NCBI RefSeq assembly: GCF_022376445.1
Contig: NW_025954994.1
Coordinates: 302,555-366,554 of the forward strand
Length of the DNA: 64,000 nucleotides
Direction: 5' to 3'
Source of the DNA: Fomitopsis serialis
Lineage: Eukaryota > Basidiomycota > Agaricomycetes > Polyporales > Fomitopsidaceae
The position numbers were made by a program, and so were the translations under genes. The notes beneath the pieces were generated by a model, which worked only from the letters and a program-made list of their open reading frames with translations, was not told where the DNA came from and searched no databases. Positions 33,063 to 45,345 of the stretch are shown piece by piece (position 1 is the first letter of the stretch; each line of letters begins with the position of its first letter).

Positions 33063-35340
33063 TCAAAACACAATAACAGGGACCGTCGACGGTCCACTGG
33101 AAGGAGCCTCTGTCACGTCGGTGGCCGGAGGCTGCGGAAGGCCCATCCCGAGCAAGAAATCATCGAAGGACAACTCACTTCCTTCACTCCCGTCCCACCA
33201 GCTCGAGTCAACAGCAAGAGGTGCGTCAAACGCAAGGAGGTCGTCGAGGAAGTGCGCAATGGGGTCCGGGGCATCAATCGACTCTGAGTCCCATGGGACA
33301 TCGCTCGGTGCGACGTTCTCCTTGTTCGCCTTGCTCGGAGCTGGAGGTTCAGTGGGAGCCGGCTCGGAGGCTACCGCTGCGTTGGCGACGTTGATGTCCG
33401 AGGAGCAAGACGGCTTATCCTGAGAGACGACATTGCCTTCACCGCAACGTTCCAGGATGGTATTGGCTGCGTTCTGTTCGAGCTGGAAGGAGTACGCCTC
33501 AAGAGCTACACGGAACTCGGCATCGTCGATGTCCGCGAATGGGTCGAACTGCTCGTCGAAGACGGCCGGGGCTGCAGCACCGTTACTTGCGGGTGAGCCC
33601 AGTGGTACAGGGAGAATAGTATTGTCGTCCTCAGCACCGGGGAATCCCGCAGGCGATGTCGAACGGGCGTTGAAAGTGTGCTCGTAGCCTGCCTGCGACT
33701 CGTTCTCGGGGTCTTCTGGCTCGGAGCTCGCGTCGTCTGGGAGGGCCGCATGCTCCCTCCTCGTACCGTCGGGCCCAAACTCGACAAAAACCCAGCAACA
33801 TTGAGTGGACCGCGCAGGGTTGACTGCGTTTGCTGAGCCGACAATGTGGTCCTGCGAGTTCTCGTCGGGCAGTTGATCTGCGGCCGCATGCGGCGACGAA
33901 GACGGGCTGCCCCCATGGCCGGATGCCGTATTCTCGACGCGGTGATGCGCTGTCAGGATAGCATCATCATCGATGCATCCTGCTGTGGGCACCGCGAAGG
34001 AAGCGTTGCGGAACCGTAAACTCGGGGACCCGGGCTGTCGTGCCCTAGGGCGAGGCACTGGCTTCTTCCCTGTCAGTCTACGGTGAACACGGATTAGCAT
34101 CTGTATCGCGAAAATATGAACGGTTCACTCACTTCTTAAGGCAGTCAGCCACATGCCTCCTCATGCTGCGGTTCGCCCACGAAACCTCCCGGCGGCAGAC
34201 TAGGCAACGGTACGTCGCGAAGGACCCGTGGCGCTCCAGTATATGACGCAGGCGCGTCTGTTCGTCTGGCCGCGTCTCGGGATCTTTCAAATGGATCCTG
34301 CATTCCGGCCATGGGCAGAACCGAGGGTCGGGATTGTCGAGGATATGCGTGCCATTCCTGGCACAGTGAACGGTGTTCAGGTGTTCCTTGACACCCTCCA
34401 TGGTTGCAGTGATTATGGTAGTGCATCTTCCAATCCCGCAGGGAAACGGATGCGCGTCCCGGATGACCTGCATATGTGCCGAGACATCGTCGGCGGGCTT
34501 GGTGGTCCCATATTGCGGTGAAGCGGGAGCCGGCCCAGAAGGGGTGGATAGCGCTGTCCCGTCAGGGACACTTGGCTGGGGTTGTACGCGCCTGCGCTTT
34601 GCTGGGCGTTGTCCAGACCTTGGGTCGACGACAGGTCGGCCGACAGGGACGGGAGGACCGACGGCCACAGACGTTGAAGGGCTCGTGGCCTGGGAAGCCA
34701 CTCCACGGGGCATGGCAACTGGCGGCCACGACTGTGCGGTGAAGACTGGCGGTAATGAAGATGCGGGTGAATGGTGTGACCTGTTGTCCATCAGCCAGGC
34801 CCGTGATACCGTCAAGAGACCTCGAAAACGAAGACTTACTGGACATAATCAGGGCTTATTCTCCTGGACCCGCCAGCTACCGGAGTCGACGACTGTGTGG
34901 GCAGTGGCACCGCTCGGGGCATCGGCATCGCAGGCCACGGAGTGAACGGTTGGTTTCCGCTCCAGAAACTGTTCGATTCCAGTCAGGTCAGAAGATTCGT
35001 GACAAGCAATCATCAACTCACGGATCGGTGGCTGCTGCTCCGAAGGCTAGGGGCGGCGTGGGGACATGTGGGCGGGGATCGAACTGGCGATGCTGTGACG
35101 TCGGGAGGGCGCCGTATTGTCGTGCATCTGGAGGATAGGCTCTGAACGTGAAGGGAGCTGGAGGTACCAAGTGCTGCGCCGATGTGGGGTACATGGGGAT
35201 AGGAGGGCGAGGGAGAAGCGGATGGTGCAAGCGTTGAGGGCCACTGCACGGTTGTGGTTCAAGTCAGGTCCGCCACTCGGTCAAAGCGTCACAAAGACTT
35301 ACTATCCGTTGTAAGTGTCATTGGTCATGTCGGGGTTCAT
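33063..35340 (-). CDS. Three-finger zinc-finger protein D, putative nuclear regulator (683 aa)
   Basis: Exons on the minus strand run 35340-35303, 35243-35022, 34968-34840, 34780-34133 and 34077-33063. All four introns are phase 2 and the total is 684 codons with the stop. The start peptide MNPDMTNDTYNG parallels MNPTYVPN of gene B. The Pro-rich N-terminal exons lead to AKRRRVQ, a likely nuclear localisation signal. Finger 1 is C-x4-C-x13-H-x4-H (CGIGRC...HLNTVH). Finger 2 is C-x4-C-x18-H-x4-H (FCPWPEC...HILERH). Finger 3 is C-x2-C-x13-H-x3-C (CLVC...HVADC). The last exon is acidic and Asp/Glu/Pro-rich. The distance to gene B in the coding tails and the shared intron plan indicate an older duplication. 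A DNA-binding regulatory role is inferred. Confidence 0.82.
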
Positions 35341-35430
35341 TGTTGCTTTGTATGAGGGGGCGACTTCGCAGTTCGGAGGGATAGTAAGTGGTGGTCGGAG
35401 AGTGAGGAACAGCCACGCGTACGGAGGGCT

Positions 35431-35437
35431 TATTAAG
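35431..35437 (-). promoter_or_regulatory. TATA-like CTTAATA of zinc-finger gene D
   Basis: CTTAATA on the gene strand about 95 bp before the ATG, the counterpart of the element upstream of gene B. Confidence 0.4.
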
Positions 35438-35482
35438 GGCGGGCCACCAGGGGACTGGGTCTGAATGTGGCGCGCGAAATCC

Positions 35483-35525
35483 AGCGCGTCCTGAGGCCAC
35501 ACGTCGCGTGACCGTGTCACATCGC
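35483..35525 (-). promoter_or_regulatory. Conserved upstream block of the zinc-finger genes (copy D)
   Basis: On the gene strand it reads CGATGTGACACGGTCACGCG, then ACGTGTGGCCTCAGGACGCG, nearly the block 5' of gene B. The central CACGTG of B is CACGCGACGTG here. Confidence 0.55.
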
Positions 35526-38100
35526 GCGGGGGCCCTCTCGTCATTTCAATCCTCGCCACACTGAGGCTCCCGTCTGCTCTGGATATGAAGTTGCCTTGAG
35601 CGACCCCGAGCGTCAGCAATCAACTACACAGCCTCGATGCGTAGAGGTGTACGGTTGTATTCGATCCAAGCTGCCTTCGAGCGAGGTTTGTGGCTGACGC
35701 TCCTGATGATGGCCATTCTGACAACGGTGGTGAATGACATATGTCGCGCCAGAATAATAATGATTGACACCAAACCAGCAAGAGCGAAGAACAGTCTGCT
35801 CAACTTCTAAGTGATTAGACATTGTATCTGACGTTCACTCACGTTTACAGCGACCGGCCTGCATAGCGGCTCACATAGCCACCACAAAACAGCCACTCCA
35901 GTCGATCCCGCAGAGTGCCCTCTATGTGTCGTGCCACCTTGTACTTTCATTCGCGGCCTTCGATCCTGAGAGGAATTGGCTACGGTATCTTACTCAAACC
36001 GCGTAGCCGCAGAGGTCTTGCGATGGGCTGCTTGAATACGGGAGAACACGCAGATGTATACGTGAGTGACGTTCCTACAACACAGATCGGCTAGTGACCA
36101 CTCACAGTACTATATGACACATATTTCGACACTGAGGTACTTAGACTATATGCGTTTATCCGAACTGTAATACTTCGAATCTGTAAGGAATCGGGGAGGT
36201 CAGGCATATACCAAGTTGGCGATGCATCGAAGAACCATTGATAATGTACGTTCGCGGGCAGCTCTCTGACATCGAGGCTCGCGTCTTGGTACACAGACCA
36301 AGTCTCGCATCTCGCATCTCGGTATGTCGCCTTCCAAACTTGCCCTGGATGATGGAAATGTCACGATCAATAATTGACCACGTTGAACTGTTCAACATAC
36401 TGTGTGTGTCCGACAGCTACATTCGAGTACGCGTCATACTGGCACTGGGACAATGCTGTGGTCGACTGCTGCGATCGAGGTTATAGCAAATGGGGTGTTG
36501 TCATAAATGTCCTCGGGCTGCTCAGATCAGTACAGCTCTAAAGAGAGATCTCGACCGACTACTATGAACAACCTCTCCGCACGATTCGCTGGAGCGCTGC
36601 AAAATGCCGCGTCTGTTTGGAAAGCATTGTGATGTCACGCTTACCGAAGTTCATGGTGGGCTCGGAGGCGCGAACTATCTGTAGACTACGCTATGATTTT
36701 AGCGTAGTCCACCAGATAGACCGCGTTTCCCGCGACCGAGGATATAGGATGGCGTCAAGGACGCGATATCAGTGACGATCGCCGCCGAATGCGTCCAGGT
36801 GCAGACGTCTGCTCAGCCGAAGTCGCATTCGGACTGGGGCAGCCAGGAGCAGAGTAGCAGATGATCCCGACCATGTAGAACGACTGTGTCGATGTGTACG
36901 TTGCGCATTGCTCCATAGATCATCGCTGAAAGCACACCTAAATGAAAGGGATAAGGTACCAGTGGACAAACTTCTCTCCGGATACTTGGAGAACTTCCTT
37001 GACCTGCTCGTCCGTTCCTATTTCTGTCTCAGATGTTTGTGGCGACTTTGTAAGCTGTATTGCTCGGAGATTGTGATACGGGCTTACATCTTGTATTGTA
37101 AGATCTGCCTGTATGCGACCGGATAGCCAGAATCTAGCCACGAGCAAAATGATACTGTTGAATGATCGCGTCGAATTCAGTCTCACCATACTTGAATTCG
37201 GGTCTCTTTGCATACGCTCGAGTTCGATTCAGATCGGATAGGTGTAGCAGTGATGCACGAGAATGATACATGATGCTTCCTTGAACACCATTGCTGTGAG
37301 CGGAGACGCCAACTCTAGAGGTCCGTAAGTATTACAACAGTTGTACCATGAATGAGAGGTAGAGCCGTTAATAGACGCGTCCTTGAGATATCTCTTGTGA
37401 CGCTCATGAAGAGGTCATGCTCGCTCGCGCCATCTCGAGGATACTGCTGCGTAATCAGTCGCCTAGAGGGACCGATCGCGAGTCAGACAAAATATGATGC
37501 CACTGCACAAAGAGGCAGGTACATACACTTCGTCGCCAAAATCGCATCTCCCTCGCGCCTCTCGGTCATGACTTGCCACCCAACCTCCAGGAGCCCGACG
37601 GTCCCCTCCGGCGTTCGTACCTATAAGCTTGTCAAAGGCCTGCTTTCCTCGGGACGAGACAGCTTGACGCGATTGTCTATCTCGAACCTGCTCGAGATCA
37701 ACGACACGAGTGCCGGGCGGGCGCCGAGTGAGCTGAGTTAACAGCGCGGGATGAGGCGCAGAGTAGGGTAATACTATCCAAGGAGCCATGAAAAGCACGC
37801 TCATTATGTACGGGTAGGATGAGACGTACCGGCAGCATAAACCCAAACTAATAGATAAGGTGGTTGTCACGCCCGGGTCGTACGTCTGCACCTGCGATTC
37901 GGTCATGCGAGCTCAGCGATCCCATCCTAGTATATGCGTGCGGATACAATTCAGTTTTTTGAATCCAGCGAGAACGATGTACGTTGTCCTGACCTGTCGT
38001 CTTCAGGCACACCGTCAGCGAGCTTCGTCTCTTTGAGTGGATGCCCACCGTACCGTCCTAACATCGCATTCGCGCGATGTTTGAGCCTCGGCAGACAACA
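35526..38100. other. Intergenic, no gene recognised
   Basis: Lower-GC sequence with short ORFs only. A small inverted pair (GTAGACTACGCTA...TAGCGTAGTCCAC) lies at 36681-36713. No coding family was seen. Confidence 0.4.
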
Positions 38101-39855
38101 GTAATTTAGTGTCCTTCAAGGCCGATTTCTGGACGCGCGAGGTAAAATTCCGACCGAGATTGAGTGTGACTTCGAGGCGTTGCATTGCAGCTCACCGAGC
38201 CCCGTCGCGGGCGGCAGCCAAGCGGCGTCGGTCGACCGGCGCCTCCTCCTCGACACGGTGCACGTGGCTCTCGCCCTCCCGCCGAGGCGACTCAGAGTCA
38301 CTGGCAGCCTGCCAGTGTACATCAATGTAAGTACGCACTCTCAGTCGCAACCTGAGATTTGCACACATCATCTGGGTCGGACGATCCGACGAAGGAACAG
38401 GCCACGGGAGCACAAGCATGCTCGACGGGGCGCTAGGCTAGGCTGATTTGCCGTCAGCGGCCGGTGCAACTTACGCCTCCGGATTGTAAGTATATCGCAG
38501 TCGGGCTCCGAGTCGGCTCACGCATACGATTCGGGCTGGAAAGATCTGCTCACTGATACTCTGCTCTCTGTTTGCCTGGAAGTAGGTACCAAACGGATGC
38601 GATGATAGCAAGTTAACGGTGTCCATTCCTTGAGAGGGGCGAGGATCTCTCATAAGAAACCTCAAAGTGACAGGACAGGGCAGTACGTGTTATTTCACTG
38701 ACCAAGCGCAGTCCTCGACGTTATGTGCATATACTTTGATGACACCCGTGACTTTGGGTAGCCAAAGTCTCGGGTGACTCCCCGCGGACAGCTTGAGCCA
38801 TCATCACGTTTCTCAGCTGAGGTCTCCTGCCGGTGGTACGTCTTGTCTCGCCTGTCTCGAGTTATCGTGGTCTCTATGACTTACAAACGTCTCCGACTGT
38901 TCTTTTCACTACAAGCTCCATCGTTGACTGCCAAATCACCGTCCAGCATCCGCCTCTTCAGCTCAAGTGCACGCTCGATAGTGGCGCCCTTCTTCCGGGC
39001 GTGCAGACATGAATACCAGGGAAGACGGGAGGGCTCGCCGCATGAGAGGCTATTGCCGAGAGACGGAAGGCATGTGAAAGCGGGAGGCTGCGTTGACTGA
39101 GAAATGGGATACGGAATCTCCTAATACAATCGAACTCCATATAGTGCTGACAGCTACTGTACAGCATGTCAGAAGCAGGACCGTCAGCTGGGGCGTATCA
39201 CGAATGCTACCATTTCAAGAGTGACATACAGACTATTCTGCGGGTATCGGCTCGCGGACGCGGCGTCGTGGTATATGCAACTGTCATCGTGAACTATGTC
39301 CAGTACTGTGATATGATTTTGACCCCTTATCCCCTCTTGCTTGTCGCAATCTCCTGGACAAAACATCGTGTATTATATTAGTGCGTGAACACAGTCAAAT
39401 CCGAAGCAGACGTATGGGAGGCAAATTCGTACGGAACGAAGTAATACACAAGAAGACACAGACATTGGACAGTAACTCATCATTCGTAGTCAGCTCCTGG
39501 CTATCCGGCGCACCAGCGTATCGTACAACACAGCGAGTAAGCCCGTATCACAATCTCGAAGTCCATAGCTTACGAAAGCATCCTAAATAGCCGTAACGAG
39601 AACAAGAGCATACGGGATACCAGCGAGGCGCATTTCACCAAACGTGTTCGTGTATATGGTCTCGTCAAACATCTGTTCGTCAGTCGTCCGTCCGGCGCTG
39701 CATCCCAAGGGTGAGCGTTAGCATTTAGCGATGGTCAATCCAGCAACACACGACGTACGCGTCAACGGCCGCCATCCTCCGCCCTCCGAATCAGCCGCTG
39801 CTTTAGCTCTGGCCGGCCGACTCGGATTGCGACTCGGGTTGCGCAGGTGCCAAGA
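38100..39855 (+). repeat. Dispersed ~1.8 kb repeat R, copy 1
   Basis: Homologous in order to 41.6-43.4 kb and, inverted, to 59.7-61.0 kb. Landmarks: CGGCGTCGGTCGACCGGCGCC at 38222 (shared with 41732), the block around GGTGGTACGTCTTGTCTCGC near 38833, GACATTGGACAG near 39463 and GCGTATCGTAC near 39514. Stops interrupt every frame, so it is a decayed element or gene. Its right end lies against the stop codon of the IFI6-like gene. Confidence 0.65.
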
Positions 39856-39860
39856 GTGTC

Positions 39861-40608
39861 TCAGAACCAACTTCTCACCCTGAACCCCAGGTATCTCACT
39901 CCCCGTGCAACGTGACTCAAGGCCGTTCGAGCCGTACGCATCATATGAGCGATGTGAGGGGCCAGAATGTCCCCGAGCCAAGCGGCTAATGCACCCAATA
40001 AACCCCCGATAATAGCTCCAACGATAATAGCACACAAAATCCACGAGAGTGGAATACCGCCCATTGCTGCCGACTGAGCCTGCGCGAAGAGGCAGCCGGA
40101 AGGGACAGAGGCGCCCATCGCAGATTGTATAGCAGCCGCGGTAGAACCTGCAGACAACACTGAGGGTTAGTGTCTGTTCAGCACGATTTCAGCCACTGAG
40201 CACCGCACCTAGCAGCACGCCCGTCGCCGTAAAACCAATTGCTCCGAGAATGCCAGGGAGAGCGATTGGCAGGACTACGGCGCCTGCGGCGGCGCCGATG
40301 ACGATGTATCGAACAGTGCGACTGAAGACGACATTGAGCCAACCAAGTCGACCGTACTGGGCGCCGCATACCTCTGCATATTGTGTAGGTATGTTCTTGT
40401 GCGATATGGCCACAGTGGAGTCAGGTGGGAGGAGGAGAGCGTATGAGGTCCTGCTACGCGGACAGTCAGCATTTTGTATACACTGCGGCGTCTTCCTCCC
40501 TGGCTTCGCAGACACTTCTTCACAGACACGTAAAGGAGGGCAGGTGTTTGAAGACCACGCCTTCTCCGCACACCTGCCACCAGTGCCCCACACGACACGA
40601 CGAGTCAT
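39861..40608 (-). CDS. IFI6/IFI27 (ISG12)-like small membrane protein, about 232 aa
   Basis: Two exons on the minus strand (40608-40197 and 40147-39861) join through a 49-bp intron in phase 1. Across the junction the protein reads LGAIGFTATGVLLGAVLSS, then TAAAIQSAMGASVPSG and AQAQSAAMGG. This is the signature of the interferon-alpha-inducible 6-16/27 family: a Gly/Ala-rich hairpin with GFTAxG, an Ala-rich turn and AxxQSxxxxG. A hydrophobic segment (YIVIGAAAGAVVLPIALPG) precedes it, and a third (LCAIIVGAIIGGLLGALAAWL) follows, ending in an amphipathic basic tail. Animal members sit in mitochondrial, ER or nuclear membranes and affect apoptosis and antiviral responses; what fungal members do is unknown to me. 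The N-terminal ~90 residues are Cys-rich and may not belong to the real protein, so the start is uncertain. Confidence 0.75.
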
Positions 40609-41599
40609 CCAATGGTAAGTAACTCGAGCTACCGCATTCGCGTGGAGCTCGAGCTCACTCGGATATACCTAATACAACTCAGAATCAGAGACAGGCGGCT
40701 CATGCATGCATCACAGGAGAAGTACGAATACTGACCGTCATAAATGTCCATTGATCACAACGGAACACGACGCTATTACGAGGCTGCGTTCTCAGAAGGT
40801 TCGCCAACGGGGGTCACGATGGAATGATATATCCATATACATTGAGAAGATAGAGCCTCTGAGCCATTTCAAAAAGTTCAGAACATCCGCAGTAGCGTGA
40901 GGGAGACACGACTTACCAAATGAATGTGAAGGTGGTCATAGCCGGGACGAAGGAAGGATTGGTGCGTGACGGAGCTCACCGGGCGCCGCTTCTGCTGCTG
41001 CTGATACAGTTCACAAGTACGTCTGCGAACCTCACTGTGAGGCCTCTATAGTCCAGACCTTCCGCCTTCAAGTCCGAGAGCCGCTCTTGCAGAAACGAGT
41101 GCCTCGGTGTTTATCGGAGTTCGCGCCAGGACCGGTCGCACTCAGACTGCGTCCGGAACTCCGACGAGTAGAAAGTATCTACATAAGTCATACGATTCAT
41201 TAGGAACACCTTTTCTGCTAGTGACAACTATGGAAGCTCACCATGACTGCTCAGATGGCGTTCTTGCGATGAGAACGTGAGCAGAAACTCGGTACACTAG
41301 AAGCTACTCGAAGAATGGAGCCGGTGAGCTAAATGTTCGGATGCTTGGCACGAACCGTACCTCGATCCTCTGAACGAGTCTGTAGGTGGGTGGTTAGAAA
41401 GACTCCGGCTTAGTATGATGGACTCTTGGTTGTTCCGCTCGCGCTGACCCAGCGAACCTGTACGAGACTTCAACAAAGGGCGATGGAGCGGGCCCTGTAG
41501 CGGGCTCTGTAGCTAACGTACACGCGTGTTCAGATGGAATACACGTACCGCGATACAATAGGTTCGAGCCGTTACGTCCCACACGAGGCCTCAGGCTGA
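40609..41599. other. Intergenic, no gene recognised
   Basis: Holds the probable promoter of the IFI6-like gene on its left. No coding family was recognised. Confidence 0.4.
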
Positions 41600-43400
41600 G
41601 AATGCTGGGTAGATTATCAAGTACTGCCATATGTGGGATAAGCCGACCGATCGTGAGGCCGACCTCGAGCATGGCCAATGGGTCGACCGTGACGCTATTT
41701 GAGGAGGTCGAGGCACTTAGCAGAAGCCAAGCGGCGTCGGTCGACCGGCGCCTCTCCTCGACACGGTGCACGTGGCTATATCGTCCTCCCGCGGCGACTG
41801 CCAGTGCCACTGTCTGCCAGGCTTCAGCGTCGTTCCTACTCTGTCCACCGCCCCGCTGCCGCCAGTCTTTCATACCGGATGCTGCTGTCATGCAATGTAC
41901 TGTGCTCGCTTACTTCGACATATCTCCGCCGGTGGACTCGAGACGCGTCCTTTTGGGAGCGACTCGGTCGCGAGTCCCCCTTACTGGCCTGAAGCTTAAC
42001 TTATGCGGCTGCTCAGTGCCATAAAATCACTCTCAAATACTCTCAATCGGTCGCAACCTGAACTACGCACGCATCGTCCGCGTCGCACGGAGTAACAGGC
42101 CATGCGCACAGCAGCGCACTGTTATCAGAACATGGCGCGTGTTCGGCTGGGCAGTAGGCTGAACTGCCGTCGCACTGCAACTCCTCGGGATTGTCCTAGA
42201 CAATGCATACCTGAACCTCAAGCCTCTCCGTCTTCATGTGCATATGCACTGGTGGAACCCTTACTTCTGGGTTGTCCGAGTCGAGGAGGGTGACTTCGCC
42301 TGACCGACCACTGCCAGTGAGGCCTCCTGCCGGCGGTACGTCCTGTCTCGTTCGTTTACAGCTAGCAAGTTCCTGCTTCCTCACAAATCCTTTGGACTGT
42401 ATCTATCCGCTTCAGGCTCCATCCATCACTCTCAAACCATCCGCGAGTGCCGCCCAGCATCCGCCTCCTCGACTCAACCAGCTGCACGCTCAGTAGTCGC
42501 GTCAAGTAGTACCGCGTCGACGCCCTTCTGCCAGGTGTCCAGACGTATTCCAGAGAAGACTGGAGGGCTCCGAGTCGCCGCATGGGAGGCTCGCCGTAAG
42601 AGCGGGAGGCGGCGATGACCGAGGGATGAGACTGTGAGTACGGTGATTGTATATGCACGAAGTCCATACGATGCTGACTGGCGGCTTCCCCGTCTACTCA
42701 GCTGCTGCTATAGCAGTGACCGAGCCAGGTCTGTCAGCCCGGCGCGAGGTAACAGCCTTGCTATCCCAAGGGTGGCATACAGGATGGCCATCGTCTAGTG
42801 CACGCGGCATCACAGTATATGTAACCGCCATAGCGAAGTATGCCCAGAATTCGCAATGTGGTTGGTTTATCATATCCCTGCTCGTTTGCCGCAACTTGCT
42901 CGACGGAACGTCGTGTGTTACATTGAAGTGTGATATTCCTGACAGCAATTCGAAGCAGACGTACAGGAGGCGATTTCGAACGAACTAGTAGCAACACAAT
43001 ATATACATTGGACAGCAGGCCCCCATTCGAGAAAGCTCTAGGCAGTCCGGTCGGCGAACACAAGTGTATCGTAGAGCACACCCAGTAAGCCCGTATGTAC
43101 CAAGATCTGCGAGACCATGGCTTACGAGAACATCACGAACGAGCACAAGACTATACGAGATATCAGCCCATCGCCAAGAAACCGTTTGTGCACCGGAACT
43201 CGTCCATCGTCGGCCACGGTTCGTCAAGAATGGCCCAAACTGTCCGCCTGCGGCGAACCTCAGCACTCCGCGATGATGCTTTATCAGCAACGCACGACGT
43301 ACGCATGAAACTGACCGCCATCCTCCCTCGTTCTCATCAGCCGCTATTCGCGTTCTGGCTGGCTGACTCGGAGTGCGACTCGGACAGTTGTGTAGGTGCG
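41600..43400 (+). repeat. Dispersed repeat R, copy 2
   Basis: Same landmark order as copy 1: CGGCGTCGGTCGACCGGCGCC at 41732, GGCGGTACGTCCTGTCTCG near 42334, ACATTGGACAGC near 43005 and GTGTATCGTAGAGCAC near 43064. A minus-strand fragment (RTRQDVPPAGGLTGSG...PPVHMHM) is also coded by copy 3, suggesting an ancestral protein-coding element. The right end overlaps the 3' end of the DUF6535 gene. Confidence 0.65.
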
Positions 43401-45285
43401 TAGCCCGGTGCAGTTAATCCCTCCTGCACCTGACTCGGACGCGCGTCGCCGCCCTGACGTTGATTCGCGTGCTCGATCGCGCCTACGAGTCCGTCCTGAC
43501 GACCTTCGTCCACGTCCTTGCGTCCCTCTGCTACTGCGCGTGCGGCACCCGAGCGGTCTGCATGCGATTCGGGAGCATCTAGTAGCTGCGTTGACCCAGT
43601 CTGAGCCACGTCCTGCCCTTGAGGCGATTCATCAAGTGTCGTAGCGGTCTCCGGCGTCGCCCCGCTGACAGCTGGCGGTGCTGTATCCGTCGCCCAGGTA
43701 CATCTGGTGCTGCGCTCGGGCTAGTGACCGTGCCTTGCATCTCCACGTCGGGCTCCTGCGCGGCAGTCCCTCTGAATTTTCCCCAGACGTTACGGCTAGA
43801 GAGATGATCAGCGACAATTGGACGAGCGGCGTGTGTGGTTCATCGCTTACATGAATTGCATACTAGGTCGAATTGGACTGTCCGTTCGCGGCTCCGATGG
43901 GTCGTACTCGTACGCAGCTTCCCACGTAAGCCATGAGTCAGTCGCCTGCGGGGAGTCGACGTGTCGATCGCCTTCGTTCTGGGGCTCACCGGGAGCGCAT
44001 TCGAGCCATGCATACCTTTGCAAGTGTCAGTGTATCTTGGCATTCTGAGCAGACTGACCAGCTTTCCAGGTACATCCCAGTCCATTCTAGGCATGCATGT
44101 GTCCAATCCACGCAGCCTTGCAAGTCAACACTGAAGCCTTCAAGTTGGACTGTCCCCGGCGGCGTCCATTCATCGCATTCAAGTAGCCATTGGAGTCGCC
44201 GCGCGATGCGGTTGGTGGACTTCATGGCGTCGCGGAGAATCTTAGTCGTACTCAAAGATTCATAGATGTCGGGGTCAGTCATGCGATATAACAGCCAATC
44301 GAGTCTGTATATGGCCGCGGGACACAGATGTTTTATGGCTCCCTGCAGCTCCTTGCGGTGGAAGGTAGCCAACTGTCTGTCGAATCGTTCGAGCATGTCG
44401 GCCAGGTCAGCTCCCCTCGACAGCTCGGCTGGCAAAGTATGCTTGTTTTTGACGGACAACATGCACATCGCCAGGATGGTTGTCGCGATTTGAATGGTGG
44501 ATACAGGGTCACGGTGTGCGTATACCGTCGTAAGTGCAGCCTGGACGCATTCCCAGTCTATGCCGAACCTATGTATTCAACCTTCCCCTTGTCCAGTGCA
44601 TGCCTACGGAGCTGCCACGTCCAGACCTTCTGGGATGCGTCTTGCAGCCCGGCTCGCTCCGTGGCATGGAAGTTCAGCCACTGGTTCACAGCCAAAGCGA
44701 CGGATGCCGCGCTGAGACTGAAGACCAGAGCAACGAACCATAGCGCGGCGATCCAACGCGGCGCAGCGGGTGGCGAGGAAGAGCTTGTAGATGAAGAGTT
44801 CACACCGACCGTCGGCACCGGCACCGAATTCGAAGAGCTGGCAGCCGCAACGACGGCGTTCGTAGCCATGCTACCGAGTTGCGCGGATATGCGCTCGAGG
44901 ACAGCCGTGTTGGGGTCAGGTGCTGGCACCAGAATGGCGTAGTACTGAACCACGAAAGCGGTGAGGACCGCGGAAAACAAGCCAGCCTACAAATCATCTC
45001 TCAGTCGCTCTTCGCGCGCGCTCGGTCAGCGGTGTGAACGTGACTCACAAAGACGAGCAGTGTATTGATTTCATTCCGCCATCGTTCTACACGGTCCTTT
45101 TCATAGGCCCACGCTGTATCCGCCAGTTTCAACCAAGCGTCTGGTGCCTCTGTTGGGTCCCGTGGCTTCATGAACTTCTCGAGTACGTTGAAGAAAGCCT
45201 TTTCCTGTTCCGACTGCGCTGTCCCCTGCGCTGGAGGGTCTTTTGATAGCAGATCTCCCGCCCCATCCGTTCGCCCATGCGGGTC
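43337..45285 (-). CDS. DUF6535 membrane protein (exon model partial)
   Basis: Exon 45285-45049 encodes WLKLADTAWAYEKDRVERW and ends NTLLVF. After a 62-bp intron the next exon (from 44986) begins AGLFSAVLTAFVVQYYAIL, the hallmark junction of the Agaricomycete DUF6535 family. A Ser/Asn-rich loop follows, then a second hydrophobic segment (IAALWFVALVFSLSAASVAL) and the basic KGKVEYI region. An exon around 44468-44040 (HKELQGAIKHL-type helical sequence, ECDEWTPPGTVQLEGF) and a hydrophilic tail ending at 43337 (SQVQEGLTAPGYAPTQ) probably complete it. The joins after 44560 are uncertain. Family members are predicted multi-pass membrane proteins of unknown function. The start codon is not settled; a possible 5' exon lies at 45346-45660. 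Confidence 0.72.
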
Positions 45286-45345
45286 CTGATGGCACAATTC
45301 AGACTACGATCAGTTCATATTTAAGAGAACGATCGATGTTCGTGT

